Source of the DNA: Nitrososphaeria archaeon
Lineage (GTDB): Archaea > Thermoproteota > Nitrososphaeria > Geothermarchaeales > JDFR-13
Reading direction: 5' to 3'
DNA: 6,664 nt
NCBI GenBank assembly: GCA_027000765.1
Contig: JALTNJ010000082.1
Coordinates: forward strand, 1 to 6,664
This document shows positions 1 through 5,806 of this stretch, piece by piece; within the stretch, counting starts at the first letter, position 1; each line of letters opens with the position of its first letter. The translations under genes and the position numbers were made by a program. The notes under the pieces were generated by a model, which saw only the letters and a program-made list of their open reading frames with translations, made no database searches and was not told the DNA's origin.

Positions 1-138
1 GGCCTCCACACTATCATCCTTAGATAACAGGACATCGTATCCTCTTAAGACAGCTTCCTTTAGACCCTCGATCCTAGAGGGCCATAGTTCTCTCTTGACT
101 CTACCAGCTCCACCATGGATGAGGATGGCTCTCTTCAT
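1..138 (-). CDS. Plant-type L-asparaginase / isoaspartyl peptidase, N-terminal fragment (cut by window edge)
   Basis: Only the first 46 codons are present; the gene runs off the left edge. The peptide starts MKRAILIHGGAG and continues through a stretch ending GLKEAVLRGYDVLLSKDDSVEA. The IHGGAG turn followed by a 'GL..AV..GYD.L......VEA' helix is the usual opening of the Ntn-hydrolase asparaginase family (type-2 / isoaspartyl peptidase). Family members hydrolyse L-asparagine or isoaspartyl dipeptides after cleaving themselves before a catalytic threonine; that Thr and the substrate residues lie outside the window, so activity cannot be judged. The ATG at 138 is supported by a GGAGG site on the minus strand (147-151), 8 bases upstream. 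The gene diverges from the HIT gene and shares its roughly 90-base upstream region. Family call is fairly secure; substrate is not. Confidence 0.85.
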   Translation of the reverse strand, partial: MKRAILIHGGAGRVKRELWPSRIEGLKEAVLRGYDVLLSKDDSVEA

Positions 139-146
139 ATCAGCTG

Positions 147-151
147 CCTCC
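147..151 (-). promoter_or_regulatory. Shine-Dalgarno site for the asparaginase-family gene
   Basis: The minus strand reads GGAGG here, 8 bases before the ATG at 138. This matches the anti-SD end of archaeal 16S rRNA and fixes the start codon. It implies a leadered mRNA, unlike pyruvate kinase in this window. Confidence 0.65.
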
Positions 152-215
152 AGTATTGCTAAACGACTATTCGTATAATCATATTATCTACCTCACACCT
201 AAATATTATTTATTA
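152..215. promoter_or_regulatory. Divergent promoter region between asparaginase-family and HIT genes
   Basis: This AT-rich stretch separates two divergent genes that both have SD sites, so both should have short leaders. On the plus strand the TATA-like GTATAATCATA (173-183) would place transcription start near 204, leaving about 24 bases of leader that include the GGTGG site of the HIT gene. On the minus strand AT-rich boxes at about 172-188 or 200-214 could serve the asparaginase gene. Box assignment is by eye and by the usual archaeal TATA-to-start spacing of about 25-30 bases; several boxes fit, so exact positions are uncertain. Confidence 0.4.
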
Positions 216-222
216 GGTGGAG
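216..222 (+). promoter_or_regulatory. Shine-Dalgarno site that decides the HIT start
   Basis: GGTGGAG lies 5 bases before TTG 228. It matches the GGAGGTGA consensus complementary to archaeal 16S rRNA. It is too far (14 bases) from ATG 237 and lies downstream of ATG 156, so it favours TTG 228 as the start. Confidence 0.6.
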
Positions 223-227
223 ATTCC

Positions 228-737
228 TTGGAGAGGATGTGGGCTCCCTGGAGAATCGAGTATATAATGCAGCCGAAGTCCGATAAATGTATACTGTGCG
301 AGATACCGAAGAATGATAGAAAGAGAGATCGTGACAACCTACTTCTATACAGAGGGGAAAAGGCATTTATTCTGATGAATAAATATCCATATAACAATGG
401 CCATTTAATGATAGCTCCCTATAGACATATACCGACGCCTATTGAACTGGAGCAGGATGAGGTGTTGGAGATGCATATGCTACTGAAACTGTCGATAAAA
501 ACACTTGATAAAGTTATGAAGCCACATGGATATAATATAGGTGCTAACCTAGGTAGGGCGGCAGGAGCCGGGATCGAAGAGCATTATCACGTCCATATAG
601 TACCTAGATGGGTGGGAGACACTAATTTCATGCCTATTCTAGCCAACACTAAGGTTATGGTTGAGTACTTACTAGATACATATGATAAGTTAAAGAAGGG
701 AATGAATGAGGTTATAAAAGATGTTCTAAAGGATTGA
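228..737 (+). CDS. HIT-family nucleotide hydrolase/phosphorylase-like protein
   Basis: This 169-residue protein has the full histidine-triad fold signature. Numbered from TTG 228, it has the opening MERMWAPWRIEYI, a CxxC pair (Cys21, Cys24) that in related proteins binds zinc, the NGHLMIAPYRH block (His59, His67), and the triad H-Y-H-V-H at His119, 121 and 123 followed by PRWVGDTNFMP. The 'WAPWR...C.LC...PRW.GD.NFMP' architecture is that of the HIT subfamily that includes Ap4A phosphorylase/hydrolase-like enzymes. The expected role is cleavage of dinucleoside polyphosphates or nucleoside phosphoramidates in the cytosol, with the middle His of the triad as nucleophile; the exact substrate is inferred only. 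An ATG at 156 in the same frame would add 24 residues (MLNDYSY...) unlike the family and would ignore the SD at 216-222, so TTG is preferred. It converges with the EamA transporter, with 20 bp between stops. Confidence 0.9.
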   Translation: MERMWAPWRIEYIMQPKSDKCILCEIPKNDRKRDRDNLLLYRGEKAFILMNKYPYNNGHLMIAPYRHIPTPIELEQDEVLEMHMLLKLSIKTLDKVMKPHGYNIGANLGRAAGAGIEEHYHVHIVPRWVGDTNFMPILANTKVMVEYLLDTYDKLKKGMNEVIKDVLKD

Positions 738-757
738 TGTATATCCAAATAGGTTCT

Positions 758-1648
758 TCATCCCCTCTCCCTATATGATATCATGAATATCGAGGCTAGG
801 ACAAGCCCTGCCCCAACTATAGAGATTATGCCCGGTGATTCGAAGAACAGTATATATGCCAATATCGATGCAGAAAGAGGTTCTAACAGCCCTAGAGTTG
901 CTGTCTCAAAAGATTTAAGGCCTTTTAATGAGGATATGTATAGAGTGTGCCCAATAGCTGTTGGTATCGCCCCTACAGCGAACATGAGTAGAATAACTGT
1001 AGGGGTATAGCTGAATTGAAGTAGATTTATCCCTTCAATTACTGATGCCAGGGCTATAATCGGGATAGCGGCGAGATATACAATAGCCATTATGAGGAGT
1101 ATATGGGTACTGCTCCTAATCTTTTTACCGATATTCAGATATAGGGCTTGGAAGAAGGCGGCTAAAACAGCCTCTATGTCTCCTATTAAGCTACCTGTTA
1201 GATGGAGATCCTGTAATGCAAGTAATACACCGCCTAGAAAAGCCACCATCACGATCTGAATATCCCATTTACTTATGGACACTTTGAATAATAAGGCGCC
1301 TAATATCAATGTCAGGATTGGAGTAGTGTTTACCAGAACCGTGGCATTTACTATATATGTATCTCTTACGGCGGATATGAAGAATATGAAGTGGAGGCCT
1401 ATGACTATACCCATTGATACTATATACATTAGAGTCTTGAGATCTATACGGGGAATAGCTACATTCCCATATCTTGATATGACTAAAATTATTAACGATA
1501 GTATTCCAGTCGCTATCAGGAGTCTGAAAAACGCGATCGCATATATGTTTACATCAAACAATATGAGATAGCGGATAAATATAGAGGCTGATCCAAAGGC
1601 TAAGCCCGCTCCCAAGCCCTCGAGCAATCCTCTAGTCCGCATGCTCAT
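758..1648 (-). CDS. EamA/DMT-superfamily transporter (ten membrane helices)
   Basis: This 296-residue integral membrane protein consists of two similar five-helix halves. Hydrophobic segments lie at about residues 10-30, 36-58, 70-95, 99-121, 127-147, 152-172, 183-206, 215-235, 243-268 and 272-292. Family marks are FRLLIA (41-46) after helix 2, NTTPILTLILGALLF (107-121) in helix 4, the G-x-LIGDIEAVLAAFFQALY start of the second half, and IGHTLYISSLKGL...LGLLEPLSA (232-260), the typical 'LEPl.a.lla' signature ending in FFESPG. Members of this superfamily export metabolites, amino acids or drugs; this sequence gives no substrate. ATG 1648 is the most upstream start; ATG 1642 (third codon) is a real alternative, and neither has an SD site. 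The gene diverges from pyruvate kinase across a 116-base gap and converges with the HIT gene. Confidence 0.9.
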   Translation of the reverse strand: MSMRTRGLLEGLGAGLAFGSASIFIRYLILFDVNIYAIAFFRLLIATGILSLIILVISRYGNVAIPRIDLKTLMYIVSMGIVIGLHFIFFISAVRDTYIVNATVLVNTTPILTLILGALLFKVSISKWDIQIVMVAFLGGVLLALQDLHLTGSLIGDIEAVLAAFFQALYLNIGKKIRSSTHILLIMAIVYLAAIPIIALASVIEGINLLQFSYTPTVILLMFAVGAIPTAIGHTLYISSLKGLKSFETATLGLLEPLSASILAYILFFESPGIISIVGAGLVLASIFMISYRERG

Positions 1649-1678
1649 AACTTATCATAAATAGAAAGGCTATAGACC

Positions 1679-1687
1679 TAAATTTAT
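1679..1687 (-). promoter_or_regulatory. Possible TATA box for the EamA transporter
   Basis: The minus strand reads GATAAATTTA across this position, about 35 bases before ATG 1648. Standard spacing puts transcription start near 1657, giving a leader of under ten bases, which fits the lack of an SD site. A second AT-rich box at 1655-1662 is too close to the start codon to work for ATG 1648. The call rests on spacing only. Confidence 0.35.
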
Positions 1688-1732
1688 CATTACTGTATAG
1701 ATGCTACATGACAATAGGTAATATTTAACTAG

Positions 1733-1740
1733 TTTATATG
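1733..1740 (+). promoter_or_regulatory. TATA box of pyruvate kinase; transcript probably leaderless
   Basis: TTTATATG sits with its centre about 28 bases before ATG 1765, so transcription should begin at or within a few bases of the start codon. The bases between (AATTTCAATAGTGAATTAGA) hold no GGAGG-like site, as expected for a leaderless archaeal mRNA. This is the clearest promoter in the window after the PadR motif. Confidence 0.6.
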
Positions 1741-1764
1741 AGAAAATTTCAATAGTGAATTAGA

Positions 1765-3138
1765 ATGAGGAGAACCAAGATAATTGCCACAGTCGGACCA
1801 TCTTCAAATAAATTTGATAAGATACTGGAAATGGCTGTAAAAGGAGCTGATTCATTCCGGATAAACTTCAGCCATGGAACGCTCGAGGAGAAGGAGGAAA
1901 TTATAAGGTCTATTAGAGAAGTTTCTAGAAAGATCGGTCGAATGATCCCGGTAATGGCGGATCTTCAGGGGCCTGTAATTAGAATATTAACCGAGGATGT
2001 AGTTGATATTAGAAAGGGGAAGAAGTATAGGGTTGATTATGTCGGAGGAGGTATATGGATACCTAGTGAAGCATTTTTTAAAGGAGTTGAGCCAGGGGAT
2101 GTTCTAATCGTCGATGATGGAAGGCTTCTCTTTAGAGTTGATGAGGCTCATAGAGACCATATTTATATGAAGGCCTTGATAGACGGGACACTCTACTCTA
2201 ATAAGAAGGTGTTGATTAAGGACAAGGAAATAATAGACGCGCCGTTAACTGAGAAGGATATTAGGGATCTGGAGTTTTCTCTTAGGCATAACGTCGAGTA
2301 CATCGCTTTATCCATGGTGAGGACTGGTAATGATATAAAGATTCTAAGGGAGAAGATCGAGGAATTCGGTGGTGATCCATGGATACTTGCGAAGATTGAG
2401 AATCCCAGTGGTGTTGAGAATATAAGCGGAATAGCAGATGAGGCGGATGGAGTTATAGTCGCTAGGGGAGACCTGGGACAATATTATCCTCTTGAGAGGA
2501 TTCCTAGTCTACAACAGTCGATAACATATGAGGGAAATAGAAAGGGAAAGATAACTATCATAGCTACACAGATCCTGGAGAGCATGAGGGAGAATGAAAG
2601 CCCCACGAGAGCGGAAGTAACTGACGTGTTTAAGTCTGTAGAGGAGAGAGTTGATGCTATAATGTTGACCGGGGAGACTGCTATAGGAAGGTATCCAGTT
2701 AAGGTCGTTGAATGGGCCTCCAAGATACTTGAGGAGGCTGACACCAGGTTTAATGAAGAGACCATATTTTATAACAGAGATTTTGAAGAAACCTTGTTTG
2801 ATAAATTCGCTAGGGGAACGATCTACATGTCCCATTTATTAGAGGGTAAGATAATTGGGTATACCAAGAGAGGAAATACAGCTAGGAGATTAGCTAGGTA
2901 TAGACCCAAGAGAATGGTATATATGGTTACACTGGATGAGACTGTAGCGAGTAAAATAAGCTTATTATACGGTGTAAAGGCCATTTATGAAGAGACGGAT
3001 GAAGGTTATCATGAGATACTTGAGAGAGCCTTGTCAAAACTAAAAAAAGAAGGAGTTGTAAAGAAAGGAGATATAATTATATTTACGGTTGGAGTGCGTC
3101 CAGAGTCCACAGACATGCTTAGAATAGAAATCGTCTAA
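1765..3138 (+). CDS. pyk: Pyruvate kinase
   Basis: The protein (457 residues) transfers phosphate from phosphoenolpyruvate to ADP, making pyruvate and ATP in the last step of glycolysis. The active-site blocks are present in order: KIIATVGPSS (5-14), FRINFSHG (31-38, with Arg32, Asn34 and Ser36), MADLQGPVIR (64-73), ALSMVR (181-186), the catalytic-lysine block AKIENPSGVENI (Lys210, metal ligand Glu212), VARGDLG (metal ligand Asp236), IATQILESM (Thr268), PTRAEVTDV and MLTGETAIGRYP. The B-domain lies at about 75-155, and the C-terminal domain (about 345-457) includes GNTARRLARYRPK. Length suits archaeal enzymes. Two departures stand out: valine at residue 71 after GP, where most enzymes have Glu or Lys, and GDLGQYYPLERIP where GDLGVEIPLE is common. 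The gene stands alone, diverging from the transporter and converging on the unknown gene with a 2-bp gap. ATG 1765 has no SD site and fits a leaderless start. Confidence 0.96.
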   Translation: MRRTKIIATVGPSSNKFDKILEMAVKGADSFRINFSHGTLEEKEEIIRSIREVSRKIGRMIPVMADLQGPVIRILTEDVVDIRKGKKYRVDYVGGGIWIPSEAFFKGVEPGDVLIVDDGRLLFRVDEAHRDHIYMKALIDGTLYSNKKVLIKDKEIIDAPLTEKDIRDLEFSLRHNVEYIALSMVRTGNDIKILREKIEEFGGDPWILAKIENPSGVENISGIADEADGVIVARGDLGQYYPLERIPSLQQSITYEGNRKGKITIIATQILESMRENESPTRAEVTDVFKSVEERVDAIMLTGETAIGRYPVKVVEWASKILEEADTRFNEETIFYNRDFEETLFDKFARGTIYMSHLLEGKIIGYTKRGNTARRLARYRPKRMVYMVTLDETVASKISLLYGVKAIYEETDEGYHEILERALSKLKKEGVVKKGDIIIFTVGVRPESTDMLRIEIV

Positions 3139-3140
3139 CA

Positions 3141-4319
3141 CTATTCCTCCTTATTCTCAGCCTCAGCAACGTTTCTCAGTATAGATGCTAATAGTGAGAT
3201 CGACTCGTCTCCTCCTTTTTTACCCACTTTCTGCAGAAAGTTAATGATATTCTCATAACTTGACCTCAAGCCCATCTTATAAAGTTTTAAAGCCGCTACT
3301 GTAAGAAGGTCTTTCTCCTCATCGCTTAACGCTGTAGCCTCACTCTTCTCCATATAAATCCGTTCAGCTAACTCGATCTCCCTATCCACATCATTACGTA
3401 CAACCCTGACTAATGCCTCTAGAACCCTGAGCACACTGTTTAACACTGGGCTACTCCTCTTCTTACTAAACTTATAGTAGTACCACCGCATAGCTATTGA
3501 TTCCCGCATAAGGATATTATGTTTATTCGAGGCTATAATGGATCTAATGAAACTCCCAAGCTTCCTATTTAGTAGGGCTCTATCCTCCTTACCTATATCA
3601 TCCATCTTAACTATCCATGCAATAAATGAGTTGGCATAAAAACGGTCTCCCAGGTTATCGACTCTCCTACTAAATTCAATATCGCTCCCAATGATCTCTA
3701 ATAAGAGGGAGAGGGAGAAATATGATATTAAGCTGAATATGTAATTTTCTCCCTCATATCCAGACAACATATGTGACACGAGGATATAGTAATATATGGT
3801 TTTTAAGGCGGTCTCCTCATCCTTCTTAAGAAAAGCATCTAATCCAAGTATTAATATACCTGATGAAGAAGCCACAGCATCCTCAAGAGACTTCTCTTTA
3901 AGTATCTCAAGTGTATTGTTGACTAGGAAGAAGAGTCCCTCATCATCATTAACAATATCATATAGCTTCTTCACAACCTCGCTATAATCCTCCTCCACCA
4001 TTATATATAGAACCTCCAAGTGGATAAGTGGAATAACAAATATGAAATCCGACTCTACATCATGGGTTTCATCAATAAGTAGGTTACCCAGTTTAATCAA
4101 GTAATTAACATTCTCATCCTTAACCTTCAGAAAGAAGTATGCCATATACCTAGCGAGAGAATCATAAAACTCTATAACATCATATTCCGTGATAGAGTCT
4201 CTATTCTCCCTATACTTTTTACCAAAGCTCTTAATCATCCGCCTCGCTCTATAGAAGGCTAGTTTATCCCTCAACGCCACATCAACTAATAATATTTTAC
4301 CGTATTCCCTTAAATACAA
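3141..4319 (-). CDS. Hypothetical helical protein of unknown function, divergent from the PadR operon
   Basis: I do not recognise this 392-residue protein. It looks almost wholly alpha-helical: amphipathic, Leu/Ile/Tyr-rich helices separated by short acidic or basic turns, with few glycines or prolines, no Cys pairs, no signal peptide, no P-loop and no clear membrane span. Tyr/Phe-rich stretches (about 92-108, 174-186, 192-210, 279-285) could be buried faces of a helical-repeat (solenoid) fold, but I see no exact TPR or HEAT consensus. A strongly basic helix lies at 18-40 and a second basic patch at 278-289 (RWYYYKFSKKR). The C-terminus is acidic (AEAENKEE). The start is TTG 4319: an in-frame stop lies two codons upstream, and a TATA box at 4343-4350 puts transcription start almost on this TTG, which suggests a leaderless mRNA. 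In-frame TTG or GTG codons 13-15 positions downstream, or Met28, are weaker alternatives. The uninterrupted length and protein-like composition argue that it is real. Confidence 0.8.
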   Translation of the reverse strand: MYLREYGKILLVDVALRDKLAFYRARRMIKSFGKKYRENRDSITEYDVIEFYDSLARYMAYFFLKVKDENVNYLIKLGNLLIDETHDVESDFIFVIPLIHLEVLYIMVEEDYSEVVKKLYDIVNDDEGLFFLVNNTLEILKEKSLEDAVASSSGILILGLDAFLKKDEETALKTIYYYILVSHMLSGYEGENYIFSLISYFSLSLLLEIIGSDIEFSRRVDNLGDRFYANSFIAWIVKMDDIGKEDRALLNRKLGSFIRSIIASNKHNILMRESIAMRWYYYKFSKKRSSPVLNSVLRVLEALVRVVRNDVDREIELAERIYMEKSEATALSDEEKDLLTVAALKLYKMGLRSSYENIINFLQKVGKKGGDESISLLASILRNVAEAENKEE

Positions 4320-4342
4320 AACCTAACTAAGAGGCTACACAA

Positions 4343-4350
4343 GATATATG
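4343..4350 (-). promoter_or_regulatory. TATA box of the unknown 392-residue gene
   Basis: The minus strand reads CATATATC here, centred about 27 bases before TTG 4319, and no SD precedes that codon. This is the spacing expected for a leaderless archaeal transcript and supports TTG as the true start. The palindromic operator-like motif begins about 9 bases farther upstream. Confidence 0.5.
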
Positions 4351-4358
4351 TTAATACT

Positions 4359-4390
4359 TATTTTAGATATATTTAGATATATCTAAAATA
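4359..4390. promoter_or_regulatory. Palindromic operator-like motif at the PadR start codon
   Basis: Two 14-base arms, 4359-4372 and 4377-4390, are perfect reverse complements separated by 4 bases (TTAG). Nested inside is a 16-base perfect palindrome, TTTAGATATATCTAAA (4372-4387). Its left half TTTAGATATAT also occurs exactly 10 bases upstream (4362-4372), so three half-sites lie on a helical-turn spacing. The motif ends on the A of the PadR ATG (4390) and covers the region where that gene's TATA box (for example CTTATTTTAG, 4357-4366) and transcription start should lie, as no SD site is present. PadR proteins commonly repress their own operon by binding such palindromes as dimers; the assignment to this PadR protein is inferred from position and symmetry. 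Confidence 0.7.
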
Positions 4391-4830
4391 TGAGGAGACG
4401 TGGAGTCATAAGGAGGATAATCCTACATACCCTGAATAGGAGAGGTCCCTTACATGTATATGGGATAATAAAAAGTATAAAGGAACTATCCTTCAACACA
4501 TATACTCCTAGCACGGGAGTAATTTATCCTGCATTAAAGAATTTATTGAAAAACGGTTTGATCAGAGACATTGAAGATGATGGTAAAAAGCTTTATGAGA
4601 TCACTGATAAAGGCAGGGTTGCAATAAGCCTTGATCCACCTATCACCGAGATCTTCGAGAAAATTATTAAAACTGGTTTTCCATATAAGGAGATCTCAGA
4701 TATAGCCCGGTTAATCTATGATAACTGGGGTAGCCTAGGGGATAGGGAGAAGGAGGAGATTAGAAGGATACTCGGAGAAGCCTTTAGTAGGATAGAGGAA
4801 TTAGTGAGGGAGAATGAGGAAGATAATTAG
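4390..4830 (+). CDS. PadR-family transcriptional regulator
   Basis: The protein (146 residues) begins with a winged helix-turn-helix of PadR type. Residues 5-35 (VIRRIILHTLNRRGPLHVYGIIKSI) match the 'iLglL...p.hGYeI' opening, and STGVIYPALKNLLKNGLI (41-58) is the 'gslYpaL..Le..Glv' recognition-helix block. A short charged wing (62-70) and YEITDKGRVAI, the typical 'Y.lT.kG...l', follow. The C-terminal half (about 85-142) is helical and charged, as in PadR dimerisation arms. PadR regulators usually repress a neighbouring efflux pump and release DNA on binding a drug-like ligand; here the next two genes encode an ABC exporter, which fits. The ATG at 4390 has no SD site and overlaps the last base of the palindromic motif, which suggests a leaderless, self-repressed first gene of the operon. 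Its end overlaps the ATPase gene by 17 bases. Confidence 0.92.
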   Translation: MRRRGVIRRIILHTLNRRGPLHVYGIIKSIKELSFNTYTPSTGVIYPALKNLLKNGLIRDIEDDGKKLYEITDKGRVAISLDPPITEIFEKIIKTGFPYKEISDIARLIYDNWGSLGDREKEEIRRILGEAFSRIEELVRENEEDN

Positions 4831-5806
4831 CGTTGAAAACCTTACTAAAGTTTATAATGGAGATGTATTGGCGGTAGACCATATAAGCTTCGAAGTATAT
4901 GAGGGAGAGATATTCGGGTTCTTAGGGCCGAATGGAGCGGGTAAGACCACCACCATCCATATGCTAACCACATTGATACCTCCTACAGAGGGCGATGCAT
5001 TTGTCGATGGACTCAGCATAAGGCGTGACACCAGCGCCATAAGACGGATAATAGGCTTAGTTCCACAGGAGCTTACCGCGGATGACGAGCTCACTGGATG
5101 GGAGAATATGATGCTTCAAGCCAGTCTCTATAATATGGATAGGGATGAAGCGGCTAAAAAGGCTGAAGAACTGCTGGATATGGTTGATTTACTAGATGCT
5201 AAGGATAGGCTTGTGAAGACGTATAGCGGTGGGATGAGACGTAGGCTGGAGTTGGTTATGGGACTGATCCATAAGCCTAAAATACTTTTTCTGGACGAGC
5301 CTACTCTTGGATTAGATGTACAGACACGTGCGAGGATATGGGAATATATTAAGGACCTTAGGGATAAACAGGGGATAACGATATTCTTAACTACCCATTA
5401 TATGGAGGAAGCAGACTATCTCTGTGACAGAATAGGTATTATCGATAGGGGTAAGATAAAAGCATTGGATACACCTGATGAACTAAAGAGGAGAATAAAG
5501 GGGGATATAATCGTTATAAAGACTGCAAAGAGGTTGTCAGAAGTAGATAGTTTACTAAAGGATATACCGGGCTTCAAGGATGTGAAATATATAGGGGATA
5601 AGCTTACAGTAGCCGTTGAAAAAGGTGAGGAAGCTCTTCCCCATATAATTAAGAAGGTTATGGAGCAAGATGGTGTAATAACCTCTATAGAGGTCTTAAA
5701 GCCTAGTCTGGAGCAGGTGTTTCTATACTTAACCGGGAGAAAGATTAGAGAGGAGGAGCCTCTAGACACGGTTAAAACTAGAATTATGAGGAGGAGGATG
5801 AAATGA
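4814..5806 (+). CDS. ABC transporter ATP-binding protein, DrrA-type exporter subunit
   Basis: This 330-residue cytosolic ATPase is expected to power the ABC-2 permease encoded next. All nucleotide-binding motifs are intact: an A-loop tyrosine at 14 (TKVYNGD), Walker A GPNGAGKTT (38-46), Q-loop VPQE (Gln85), signature YSGGMRRR (137-144), Walker B ILFLDEP (157-163, Asp161, catalytic Glu162), D-loop LGLD (165-168) and the H-loop TTHYMEEAD (His195). The YSGGM signature and an extra C-terminal domain (about 230-310, ending LKPSLEQVFLYLTGR) mark the DrrA/CcmA-like class that drives drug or lipid export. The last 20 residues are strongly basic (RRRMK), possibly contacting the permease or membrane. 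The start lies within the PadR gene, with a GAGGGAG stretch right before it at unusually short spacing. It shares an ATGA with the permease start, so translation of all three genes is probably coupled. The cargo is unknown. Confidence 0.95.
   Translation: MRKIISVENLTKVYNGDVLAVDHISFEVYEGEIFGFLGPNGAGKTTTIHMLTTLIPPTEGDAFVDGLSIRRDTSAIRRIIGLVPQELTADDELTGWENMMLQASLYNMDRDEAAKKAEELLDMVDLLDAKDRLVKTYSGGMRRRLELVMGLIHKPKILFLDEPTLGLDVQTRARIWEYIKDLRDKQGITIFLTTHYMEEADYLCDRIGIIDRGKIKALDTPDELKRRIKGDIIVIKTAKRLSEVDSLLKDIPGFKDVKYIGDKLTVAVEKGEEALPHIIKKVMEQDGVITSIEVLKPSLEQVFLYLTGRKIREEEPLDTVKTRIMRRRMK

Noticed and set aside
206..397. Minus-strand open frame of 63 codons opposite the HIT gene start
   Set aside because: It overlaps the conserved WAPWR and CxxC coding region, and the divergent asparaginase gene already explains leftward transcription.
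741..775. Pyrimidine-rich stretch as a terminator for the HIT gene
   Set aside because: There is no stem-loop and no real T-run, and it lies in transporter coding sequence; not strong enough to list as a feature.
1275..1571. Open frame of 98 codons on the plus strand inside the transporter gene
   Set aside because: It is antisense to conserved EamA helices, with no SD and no protein-like motif.
2484..2835. Two open frames on the minus strand inside pyruvate kinase
   Set aside because: They overlap the conserved catalytic region of pyk, lack start signals and show no recognisable domain.
4150..4265. Weak resemblance of residues 18-57 of the unknown protein to an archaeal histone-like helix-loop-helix (basic helix, then SITEYDVIEFY)
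   Set aside because: The similarity is limited to a 'T..DV' turn after a basic helix, which is common by chance, and the protein is far longer than histones.
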